The position numbers and the translations under genes are program-made. Positions 30,644 to 37,726 of a DNA stretch of 39,063 nucleotides are shown piece after piece; the first letter of the stretch is position 1; each line of letters begins with the position of its first letter. The stretch is taken from contig JAFSAW010000082.1 in the NCBI GenBank assembly GCA_017442085.1, positions 1-39,063 on the forward strand, read 5' to 3'. Below the pieces are notes generated by a model that searched no databases, was not told the DNA's origin, and was given only the letters and a program-made list of their open reading frames with translations. This stretch comes from Oscillospiraceae bacterium (lineage in GTDB: Bacteria; Bacillota; Clostridia; Oscillospirales; Ruminococcaceae).

Positions 30644-30677
30644 CCAAAAAAATTAAGACCGCTTTGTCAAGCGGTCC
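30644..30677 (-). terminator. Riboswitch-controlled terminator before the lysine importer
   Basis: On the minus strand GACCGCTT-GACA-AAGCGGTC is followed by TTAATTTTTTT. It is the off-switch of the lysine riboswitch expression platform. A second stem, TTCCGTTA (30695-30702) with TAACGGAA (30734-30741), lies between aptamer and terminator and may belong to the antiterminator. Confidence 0.88.
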
Positions 30678-30756
30678 ATTAGTGTGCAAATTCCTTCCGT
30701 TAAAACAAATAAAAATAAATACAAATTATAAAATAACGGAACGAGTAGTAACAGCC

Positions 30757-30926
30757 AACGATAGCGCTTCACAAATAAACTTGTGACAGTCCGTCAGATA
30801 TTCTCTGACAGCCCAGCAGAAAGAGCACAGGCCACCCTTAATGCTTCGGCGGTCTTCCCTTTCCTTATCAGCGGTTGCCTGACCTTGCTGAAAAGTACTC
30901 ATGTGTACCGCGCCTCTATCAAGCGA
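30757..30926 (-). ncRNA. Lysine riboswitch (L-box) aptamer
   Basis: The minus strand carries the conserved L-box blocks in order: GATAGAGGCGC near the 5' end, AGTA, AAGGGAAGACCGCCGAAGC in the middle (seen as AAGGGAAGACCGCCGAAG), AAGGGTGGCC, GCTGGGCTGTC, GACTGTCAC and the closing GAAGCGCTATC. GATAG pairs with CTATC to close P1. Lysine binding stabilises the aptamer and lets the downstream terminator form, so the importer is switched off when lysine is abundant. Confidence 0.95.
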
Positions 30927-30941
30927 TTTAATTTTTTCTAT

Positions 30942-30970
30942 ATTCTATCACGGGTATCAAAACCCGTCAA
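30942..30970 (-). promoter_or_regulatory. Promoter of the lysine riboswitch operon, with spacer palindrome
   Basis: On the minus strand TTGACG (30965-30970), 17 bases and an extended -10 TGA-TAGAAT (30942-30947) place the start just before the aptamer. The spacer holds a perfect inverted repeat, ACGGGT-ATCAAA-ACCCGT (30950-30967), ideally placed for a repressor or activator. Confidence 0.75.
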
Positions 30971-31126
30971 CCATTTTTGAACAAAATGTTAACATATTGT
31001 AATTTTTTGCAAAAAACCACAAATAACAAGCCTTTTTTTGTAGATTTGACTAACACTTTTATTGCATTATATGTATTTTTTATTCACAAAAATGTTATTA
31101 ATATTAAATTTTCTTCGTACACCGAC

Positions 31127-31684
31127 CTATTTTACCCAGTATTTTATCTGCGGTTTCGGATAGGTGCATCCGTATGTTTCCACCTTTGTACTGAGAATAA
31201 AAATATCTTTAAGGGGCTGTTTTATAACTGCATTCACTCCGTCAATAAAAATCTGACGCACTTCGGTCTGTGCAATTTTATCCACCACATCAAATCCGTC
31301 GGTCACCTTGCCGAAAGGTGCAAAATGTCCCTGCAGTTTTTCTGCAGCTGCGTCAGAAAGGGTTATAAAAAACTCGCAGCCGTGGCTTTCCTTTTCGCCG
31401 TCTCCGGCCATAGCCACAGTATATTTTTCAAATTCAAGGGGGTTGTCAAAGCCGTTTTGTGCAAATTCTCCCTCCAGCATAAAGTCACAGCCGTCAATGT
31501 CAAAATGGCTGTAGCTTGGCTGAAGCACAAAATCCTTAACCACCCTTTTTATAAGGCGGTTATCATAAAACCCCTGCTGTGCCGACCAGATAAAGCTGTC
31601 AACTGTATTAGGCGCATATTGGGGATAAAGTTCTATTGTGATAAAGCCGAAATCTGTATGAATTTTTACAATGGGATTTTTCAT
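31127..31684 (-). CDS. Cyclophilin-type peptidyl-prolyl cis-trans isomerase
   Basis: A 185-residue cytoplasmic cyclophilin that speeds proline isomerisation in folding proteins. The order of family motifs is visible: a start with HTDFGFITIELYPQYAPNTVDSFIW (seen as ITIELYPQYAPNTVDSF), then VAMAGDGEKESHGCEFFITL and HFAPFGKVTDGFDVVDKI. The usual F-R-catalytic segment is altered (LIKRVVKDFVLQ), as in the small bacterial branch. No signal peptide is present. The frame opens five codons earlier, but ATG 31684 lies six bases from AGGAG (31691-31695). It is a single gene. Confidence 0.9.
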   Translation of the reverse strand: MKNPIVKIHTDFGFITIELYPQYAPNTVDSFIWSAQQGFYDNRLIKRVVKDFVLQPSYSHFDIDGCDFMLEGEFAQNGFDNPLEFEKYTVAMAGDGEKESHGCEFFITLSDAAAEKLQGHFAPFGKVTDGFDVVDKIAQTEVRQIFIDGVNAVIKQPLKDIFILSTKVETYGCTYPKPQIKYWVK

Positions 31685-31744
31685 AAACATCTCCTGCATT
31701 TACAGTATTTATTTTAAGTATAAATACTACAGGATTTTTTTGCA

Positions 31745-31772
31745 ACATAAAGGCGGACACAAGTCCGCCTTT
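31745..31772 (-). terminator. Hairpin after the ferritin-like gene
   Basis: AAAGGCGGAC-ACAA-GTCCGCCTTT is a perfect 10-bp stem 20 bases past the stop codon. The T run is short on the minus strand. Confidence 0.7.
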
Positions 31773-31791
31773 GAAAGTTTAAACAGCATTA

Positions 31792-33042
31792 TCAGTTGCA
31801 TTCAAAATCCGTTGACGGTGCAGCACATTTGGCACGGCCTACCTTTGTGTTGTCACACTCACGGCAGGAAAGTGCATCCACAGGATGCTGCTTTGTCTGA
31901 TAACGATAGTCCCTGCCATATTCATTTATATGGTTACATATAACATTGTGGCTTTGCACAACAGATGTGTCGGGGATTATCAGCTTCTGATATTTGAAGA
32001 AATCGGCATTGTCCGGCAGTTTTTCCAGTTTTGTATAGCCTTCTCTGTCCCCTGTAAACTGCACAGTATTTCTGAGAATATCCCGCACATAGTCAATGTT
32101 TTCGTGCAGAGAAATCGGGGCGGGAAATCTGCCGTCGGGTATAACCTGCTGCCAGTGTTTGCCCTCGTATCTTTCCAGCAGCTGTGCAGCCTTGTGCAGA
32201 TGGGCAATTTCCATATCAAGATGTTCTTCCCACAGTGCTTTTATGCGGCAGTCTGTCTCGGTCATAAAGCAGGACCAGTAAAGATAGCATTCCACATATT
32301 CGTGCCACAGCAGCATTTCCAGCCATGTGGCACCGCTGTCCATAAGGGATTCGTACTGTGTAACGTGTTCTTCTTCCACAAGGGCAATTTCTTCGTAAAG
32401 GCGGCGGGCGGCATCATTTGATGCAAAGTTTGAAATATTCATATAATAGTTCATCGTCTGCTGTTCTGCCGCTGTGATAATCATTGTGTTGAGCACCGTC
32501 TGCTTATCTGCCTTTTTGCTGTTGATATTGCACTTTACATTATCTTTTGGAAAACGATGGTGCGCAATTGTAGGTCTGCCCGGCATAATTTCGGTATAGC
32601 CGCCCACAAGCTGTTCTGCCAATACACCCTGTTCCATTTCAAGCTGGTCGGCATAACGGTAAAGGTGGTCAAAATCTTCCAGCAGGGCAAAATCCAGCGC
32701 CTTTTTAACATAACAGTCGGTTTCTCTTTTTGCCAGCTCGGCAGTAAGGTCAACTGCAAGCTGTTCATACCCTATGGTATGCTCCAGAATTGTTTCGTCA
32801 CAGGGTTTAAGCAGTGCAATTCTTTGCTGCTGCTGTTTTTCCACCATACGTGCAAGGCCCAGTTCTCTCCGCAGGTCATTGTCTGTAACGTGACGTGCCA
32901 TATTGTGCGAAAACCAGTTTGCCTCAAACTCGGTGCCGTTCATAAGGATAATACGTGTTTTTGTATACGGGTCCACCTGATGTTTGTCGTATGCTTTTGG
33001 ATAAATCTGTTTAAAATTGCGGATGCCTTCCATGACCTGCAA
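31792..33042 (-). CDS. Uncharacterised ferritin-like, probably di-metal protein with Cys-rich tail
   Basis: A helical protein of about 416 residues that I cannot assign to a characterised family. Two regions carry the spaced Glu and His residues of ferritin-like bundles: E87-H88 with E122-xxx-H126, and E193, E223-E225-H226, H247-E248, E272-E273-H274 and H281. These could bind iron or manganese. A basic N-terminus (FKQIYPKAYDKHQVDPYTKTR, shown as FKQIYPKAYDKHQ) precedes them. The last 25 residues hold Cys-x2-Cys (SCREC) and two more Cys. No signal peptide is seen. The start is unclear: SD-like AAGGGGGA (33073-33080) is more than 30 bases from the nearest TTG (33042) or ATG (33033). Confidence 0.7.
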   Translation of the reverse strand: MQVMEGIRNFKQIYPKAYDKHQVDPYTKTRIILMNGTEFEANWFSHNMARHVTDNDLRRELGLARMVEKQQQQRIALLKPCDETILEHTIGYEQLAVDLTAELAKRETDCYVKKALDFALLEDFDHLYRYADQLEMEQGVLAEQLVGGYTEIMPGRPTIAHHRFPKDNVKCNINSKKADKQTVLNTMIITAAEQQTMNYYMNISNFASNDAARRLYEEIALVEEEHVTQYESLMDSGATWLEMLLWHEYVECYLYWSCFMTETDCRIKALWEEHLDMEIAHLHKAAQLLERYEGKHWQQVIPDGRFPAPISLHENIDYVRDILRNTVQFTGDREGYTKLEKLPDNADFFKYQKLIIPDTSVVQSHNVICNHINEYGRDYRYQTKQHPVDALSCRECDNTKVGRAKCAAPSTDFECN

Positions 33043-33137
33043 AGGTCTGTGTTCAAACGGATTGATAAATATTCCCCCTTAAAATCTTTTAATAAAATTA
33101 TATGATTTTAAGCAGAAATTATACTTTTAACCTGCGG

Positions 33138-33180
33138 CAAAACAACTGCCATTCCCGAAAAATTCAGAAATGGCAGTTTT
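33138..33180 (-). terminator. Terminator of the GT-C-like/hydrolase genes
   Basis: AACTGCCATT (33144-33153) and AATGGCAGTT (33169-33178) form the stem, with GTTTTG after it on the minus strand. Confidence 0.75.
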
Positions 33181-33182
33181 AA

Positions 33183-34145
33183 TTATTCTATAAATTCAAA
33201 AATTCTGTTCCATACATCCATATCCTGCATGGTCATTGCCCACCAGTCATATCCTGCAACAAAATCCGCTTTCTGCTGTGCTGTTTCAAGCTGCTTTTTC
33301 TTGAGCTTTTCTGTAAGAGTTGCAAAAAAAGCATCTTTGTATTTCACTGCTTCGTATGTATAGTTCGGGCTGTGTGCCTTGCCGCTTAACAGCACAAATT
33401 CAACATTTTTTCTGTCTGCAAGGGCACTGCGCATAATGTCAAAATGGAACTCGCGCTTTACCAGCGGGTCATCGCCCGAATGAATGATAAGCGCCCTTAC
33501 ATCTGTGTTTGCAAGGGTTTCCACCGCATCATATTTTACATATTCCGGGTTTGTTCTTTCTTCAAGAGCATAAACCGCCTTGGCATAGCCTTTCAGAACG
33601 CCGCCAAAGTTCTGATTTATCATTCTTTTTACCGAAGAAAAACCGCTTAAAGCCACAACATTTTTTAAATCAGGATGCAAAGCTGCAATATTCTGTGTAG
33701 AAAAGCCGCCCCAGCTGTGACCGATAACTGTTATTTCTTCACCTTTAAAGCCCCCAACAGCCTTAAGGTTTGATATACAGCAGTCAAGGTCGTTGAGTGA
33801 CTGGGCAAAACCGTTTGTGCTTTCGCCGCCCGATTCCATACAGCCTGTGTGGTCATAGCTGAAAACCATATAGCCTTTTTTTGCTATTGTTTCTATTTCA
33901 CGCATATAGCTGCGGTGACCGCCGCCCATACCGTGTTCAAAAACAACAATGCGGTTTTCGATTGGGTTTTCATACCAGTAAAAATATCCCTGCAAGGTAT
34001 GTCCCATAGGAGATGTAAAGACATAAGGCCGTTTGTTAAGTCCCGTAAAATCATCGGCAGAAAAATAATATGCCGTTCCGCTGTCATCACATCGGATGTA
34101 CATCTGCTTTTTGTACATATCAATTATCTTTTTTTCAAAAATCAT
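33183..34145 (-). CDS. Alpha/beta-hydrolase family protein
   Basis: A 320-residue cytoplasmic serine hydrolase. The oxyanion-hole motif HGMGGGH is at 71-77 and the nucleophile elbow GHSWGG at 142-147 (Ser144). The acid is Asp225 or Asp226 (SGDDPLV) and the base His258 (GKAHSPNY). The triad is therefore complete. It most resembles serine aminopeptidase S33-type esterases and lipases. The substrate is not predictable. ATG 34145 follows AAGGAG. It starts 14 bases after the stop of a large membrane protein gene, so the two are cotranscribed. Confidence 0.9.
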   Translation of the reverse strand: MIFEKKIIDMYKKQMYIRCDDSGTAYYFSADDFTGLNKRPYVFTSPMGHTLQGYFYWYENPIENRIVVFEHGMGGGHRSYMREIETIAKKGYMVFSYDHTGCMESGGESTNGFAQSLNDLDCCISNLKAVGGFKGEEITVIGHSWGGFSTQNIAALHPDLKNVVALSGFSSVKRMINQNFGGVLKGYAKAVYALEERTNPEYVKYDAVETLANTDVRALIIHSGDDPLVKREFHFDIMRSALADRKNVEFVLLSGKAHSPNYTYEAVKYKDAFFATLTEKLKKKQLETAQQKADFVAGYDWWAMTMQDMDVWNRIFEFIE

Positions 34146-34159
34146 AGCGGTCTCCTTTA

Positions 34160-36160
34160 TTAATCAAGATAAAACGGAGGCAATGCCCCGACATATTCAA
34201 CAATGTTCACTTCAAGACTGAGGTCTTCGCCATACTGCGCTGTAAGCAGAAGTTCACCTTTGCCATCTATCATTCTGACCGGTATATATTCTGCCGACTG
34301 TGACGGATATGCAATATCAAACTGTGCTCCGCCGTCAAAACAGATATTTGTATATGCCGTAAGACAATTGCGGTTAAGACACATAAATGCTGATATCGGC
34401 GATGTAAAATCTATCTTGTAGTCCACCAGCACATCGGCGATAAAAGGTTGTTTGTTTTCAGATGTAAGCACAAGTTTTATCTGTCTGTCACTTATGTACT
34501 GCATTTCAACATCAACATCTGCCGTTACGGTACGTGGTGTTTCAAGCTTGCGCCATATATAACTGTATTCGGTGGTAAACACCTTTTCATAATTTCCGAT
34601 AAAGTGGCGGTAAAAATACCAGTTCTGGTTTACAAGCCATTTGGCCACGTCAAGCGATGGTGTCTGCACATATTTATAGTTACCGTTTATAAAATTCTGC
34701 ACATAATCTGCACGGGCATTGTCACCAAGATTGTGGATTATATAATCATATCCTGTCGGCTGATATGTATCCGTAACCGCTTCAAGCCCTGTGGCATAAA
34801 GAGAAAACACTGTTTCATCACCCACAAATTCTCTTGCCTCCACAAGTGCTGATGTGAGAGTTGTAGTGCCGCCAAGTTCTTCCACATATGTACCGTAAGG
34901 CTGCAGCTTTGTACTGTCTGCTGCAACAAGTGTAAAATAAGCAGCCAATGCGGCCATACCCAACGCAGCTGCCGCATCCGTAACAAATGCCACTTTTTTT
35001 AATGCCACAAGCAATATTTTTGCAACAAAGGCAAGTACAAACAGAACAGAATATACTTCAAGTGCTTCTTTAAAATTATAGCCGCTGCCGCTGCAGATAT
35101 ATGCGTAAGTGCCTGCTGCAATGCCAAGCATAATAAACACTGCCGCAAGGTCACTGTCATTAATATTGTTTTTAACAAGTTTAAACAGATATACCAGCAG
35201 CAAAGCGATAAATAAGCCTGTAAACAGCCAAAGCCTGCCGTTGGTGAATATGTATTTCACAATTGGTTCAAAAGAACCGTTGTAGTAGAAAAACTGATAT
35301 TCTGCAGTCTGTTTTAACGCATCAAACCAGGCAAAAGGTCTGCCGTGAGTTATAACTGTTGCCGAAACAAATGCACCCCAGCCCGCAGATATAAGCCACA
35401 CCGCAATATTGCGGATAAAAACCGTAATTTTATCTTTGCAGGCAAATATCTGCACAAACAGATACATCACAAAAAATGCCGCCAGGCAGGCGATGCCAAA
35501 GTCGTTGCTCCATACCAGCAGCATACCCTGCAGCAACCCTGCTGCCGCCATGAACCGCATAGTATTTAACAGTTTTGTATATTCCAGTTTTTCGTGTTTT
35601 ATCTTTTCAAAGCCAAGTTTAAACAGATAAAGCAGTATAACCAGCAAAAACGGCAGAAAGCTGCGGACACCGCGCATTGAATTTGACGGTGTGTACATTC
35701 CGCGGAAAAGGTCGGTAAAGCGTGTGCCCCATTCTGTTCCCAGTATTCTCAGCAGAATCTGTGTTTCCACCAGCTTTGGAATAATTGCCGAAACAAAACA
35801 GGAAATCCCCGTATGCCCTGTAACCAGTTTTAATATTATAAACACCGACAGGCAGAAAACTGCATTTGATGTGAAATTTGTTACAAACAGACTGTTTGCA
35901 AAGGTGTTTTCCAATGCAATAAAAGGCAGATTAACAAACACCGGTGCCATACCGATATAGTTTGAAAAATCCACATAAGGTATCTGTCCGTCCAGCATAC
36001 GGCGAAACACATTGTAACTTTGAAAATCGCCATTGATAGAAACATAGTCACAGCAGACCACTCTCTGCGCCGCAAAAGAATAACTTGTGGCAAATACCGC
36101 TGCAATCCATAGAACAGCAAAAATTATATTGCGAACTTTTTTATTTTTCAGTAAATCCAT
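34160..36160 (-). CDS. Large polytopic membrane protein, probable GT-C-fold glycosyltransferase
   Basis: A 666-residue protein with about 11-12 hydrophobic helices in residues 1-415 and a soluble C-terminal domain of about 240 residues, presumably outside. Near residue 38 an Asp (CCDYVSINGDFQSYNVFRRML, seen as DYVSINGDFQSY) sits in the first outer loop, followed by DGQIPYVDFSNYIGMAP. Acidic residues there, with the GG/GQ-PY-DF pattern, are typical of PMT/ArnT-type (GT-C) transferases that use lipid-linked sugars. The exact family was not recognised. It has GGAGAG as RBS, and an upstream terminator isolates it from the chromate genes. It is cotranscribed with the hydrolase. Confidence 0.65.
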   Translation of the reverse strand: MDLLKNKKVRNIIFAVLWIAAVFATSYSFAAQRVVCCDYVSINGDFQSYNVFRRMLDGQIPYVDFSNYIGMAPVFVNLPFIALENTFANSLFVTNFTSNAVFCLSVFIILKLVTGHTGISCFVSAIIPKLVETQILLRILGTEWGTRFTDLFRGMYTPSNSMRGVRSFLPFLLVILLYLFKLGFEKIKHEKLEYTKLLNTMRFMAAAGLLQGMLLVWSNDFGIACLAAFFVMYLFVQIFACKDKITVFIRNIAVWLISAGWGAFVSATVITHGRPFAWFDALKQTAEYQFFYYNGSFEPIVKYIFTNGRLWLFTGLFIALLLVYLFKLVKNNINDSDLAAVFIMLGIAAGTYAYICSGSGYNFKEALEVYSVLFVLAFVAKILLVALKKVAFVTDAAAALGMAALAAYFTLVAADSTKLQPYGTYVEELGGTTTLTSALVEAREFVGDETVFSLYATGLEAVTDTYQPTGYDYIIHNLGDNARADYVQNFINGNYKYVQTPSLDVAKWLVNQNWYFYRHFIGNYEKVFTTEYSYIWRKLETPRTVTADVDVEMQYISDRQIKLVLTSENKQPFIADVLVDYKIDFTSPISAFMCLNRNCLTAYTNICFDGGAQFDIAYPSQSAEYIPVRMIDGKGELLLTAQYGEDLSLEVNIVEYVGALPPFYLD

Positions 36161-36233
36161 AATCTCTCCACAGAAAAATATAGTAGTTTAATTTATAATA
36201 TCATACTTTTAAATATAAAAAAAGAATATAACA

Positions 36234-36257
36234 GTAAAAACCTGTTTGTACAACAGG
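36234..36257 (-). terminator. Terminator-like hairpin upstream of the GT-C-like gene
   Basis: CCTGTT-TGTAC-AACAGG (36241-36257) is followed on the minus strand by TTTTTAC. It would end a transcript from the region to its right, before the GT-C gene promoter. Confidence 0.65.
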
Positions 36258-36357
36258 CAAAACCCATCAATGCAGCATCGAAAACAGGGTAATTACCCAC
36301 TGTACACCTGATTACACCTATATTTCAGGCATTAACTCCCCACCGTACCGAAGCGTA

Positions 36358-36405
36358 CCTAAAAAAACAAGCCGAAACCCCGCTGTTTCATTGGGGTTTC
36401 GGCTT
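36358..36405 (-). terminator. Terminator of the chromate-transporter genes
   Basis: AAGCCGAAACCCC and GGGGTTTCGGCTT form a 13-bp perfect stem. On the minus strand it is followed by GTTTTTTT. Confidence 0.9.
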
Positions 36406-36486
36406 ATTTATTATCCTTTTTTCAGGATTTATAATCATTTTTCAGTACAATTTAAACTGTTTGCGGTTTCTTACGCAATGTGAATA

Positions 36487-37050
36487 TCAGAATGCAAGCA
36501 CCAGACCCAGAACCGCAGATACTGCAATATAGGCAACGGGGTGTTTTTTGAATTTCCTTATAGCCAGATATACCAGCACAAAGAAAATTATCTTTTTAGG
36601 GTCGGCAAGGTCGGCTATGCTTCCTGTCTGTTTAAACAGTTCAGTATTCAGAATTGACACCTGCATAATGGACACCGCTGCTGCAGCGATAAGGCCTGTC
36701 ACTGCAGGACGCATACCATAGAAGGCATAGTCCAGATATTTGTTGCCGCTGAGCTTATCAAGAAATTTAGAAAACAGTATTACCAGCACAACACAGGGCA
36801 GGACTTCGCCCATTGTTGCCACAAAACCGCCCCAGAAGCCTGCAACGTTGTAGCCAACGTATGTTGCCATGTTTATGCCTATAGGGCCCGGTGTGGATTC
36901 GCTGATTGCCACCATATCGGTGATAAACTGATTGTCAAACCAGCCTGTGCTTTCGCCAAGACGCTGCAAAAACGGCAACGTTGCCATGCCGCCGCCCACG
37001 GCAAAAAGACCGATTTTGAAAAATTCAAAGAAAAGACGGAGATAAATCAT
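36487..37050 (-). CDS. Chromate-transporter family protein, second half-size subunit
   Basis: A 187-residue membrane protein consisting of one CHR domain. Family motifs are KIGLFAVGGGMATLPFL near the start and ESTPGPIGINMATYVGYNVAGF (seen as STPGPIGINMATYVGY) near 52-70, with about six helices. Two half-size proteins usually pair to form one transporter, as do YwrA and YwrB of Bacillus. They may export chromate or sulfate, though the natural substrate is uncertain. The start (37050) overlaps the stop of the first half by four bases. Confidence 0.9.
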   Translation of the reverse strand: MIYLRLFFEFFKIGLFAVGGGMATLPFLQRLGESTGWFDNQFITDMVAISESTPGPIGINMATYVGYNVAGFWGGFVATMGEVLPCVVLVILFSKFLDKLSGNKYLDYAFYGMRPAVTGLIAAAAVSIMQVSILNTELFKQTGSIADLADPKKIIFFVLVYLAIRKFKKHPVAYIAVSAVLGLVLAF

Positions 37051-37619
37051 TGTTTGTTACCTCCTTTTTCTGTTTTGTCTTTACTGCGTTCCTGCAATGA
37101 TTTGCAGATTATGCCGCACACTGCGCTGAGCACAACCAGCAGCACAGGGCTGGTTTCGGTAAAGGTCATAAGCACCAGCATAATTGCAAAAACCACCATG
37201 CCGAAAACGTCCTTCACACCCTTTTTCCACATTGCCACTATGCTGTCCAGAATAAGTGCACACACGCACACCGATACCGCACTTAAAGCATGGCGGACAT
37301 ATACATTATCCTGAAAATTGGAAAGACAGGCCGCAATGATTGTGATGATAACAATACAGGGAGACACAACCCCAAGGGCTGCCGCTGCTGCCCCCAGTTT
37401 TTTGCGGCGCTGATAACCGATAAAGGAACCTACGTTTATTGCAATAATGCCCGGCATACTCTGGCTGATGGCATAAAAGTCCATCACTGCCTCTTCGCTG
37501 AGCCATTTTTCCTTTTCAACAATTTCACGGCGCAGAATAGGCAGCATTGCATAGCCGCCGCCAAAGGTTACTGCACCTATTTTGAAAAACTTTAAATATA
37601 TATCAAATAATTCTTTCAA
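37047..37619 (-). CDS. Chromate-transporter family protein, first half-size subunit
   Basis: The partner of the gene at 36487, with the same motifs KIGAVTFGGGYAMLPIL and SQSMPGIIAINVGSFIGY. About six helices, and a Lys/Glu-rich tail. The most likely start is TTG 37619, nine bases from GGAAAGG (37629-37635), giving MKELFDIYLKFF, the usual family N-terminus. An ATG at 37628 abuts the ribosome binding site and another at 37655 has none. It overlaps the second half-gene by four bases. The gene to the right is a gamma-glutamyltransferase, separated by a hairpin. Confidence 0.88.
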   Translation of the reverse strand: MKELFDIYLKFFKIGAVTFGGGYAMLPILRREIVEKEKWLSEEAVMDFYAISQSMPGIIAINVGSFIGYQRRKKLGAAAAALGVVSPCIVIITIIAACLSNFQDNVYVRHALSAVSVCVCALILDSIVAMWKKGVKDVFGMVVFAIMLVLMTFTETSPVLLVVLSAVCGIICKSLQERSKDKTEKGGNKQ

Positions 37620-37662
37620 TCCCAACATCCTTTCCGGACTTTCCGCAAAGCCCATATAAGCC

Positions 37663-37691
37663 GAAAAACCGATAATCTGTGTTATCGGTTT
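37663..37691 (-). terminator. Terminator after the gamma-glutamyltransferase gene
   Basis: AAACCGATAA (37666-37675) and TTATCGGTTT (37682-37691) form a perfect 10-bp stem followed by TTTTTC on the minus strand. No promoter is evident between it and the chromate genes, so read-through may feed them. Confidence 0.8.
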
Positions 37692-37726
37692 ATCGCTTTA
37701 AAGAGGTTTTATGAACAAACATCATA

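Larger units (their letters stand above)
36161..36486. other. 326-base intergenic region with structure but no gene
   Basis: Contains a terminator at each end (36234-36257 and 36358-36405). Between them on the minus strand, GTAC-rich repeats, the direct repeat TACACCT-GAT-TACACCT (36301-36320 area) and the 12-bp palindrome GGGTAATTACCC are visible. An extended -10 TGA-TATTAT lies about 50 bases before the gene at 36160. No coding frame with a ribosome binding site and no known riboswitch was recognised. Confidence 0.6.
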
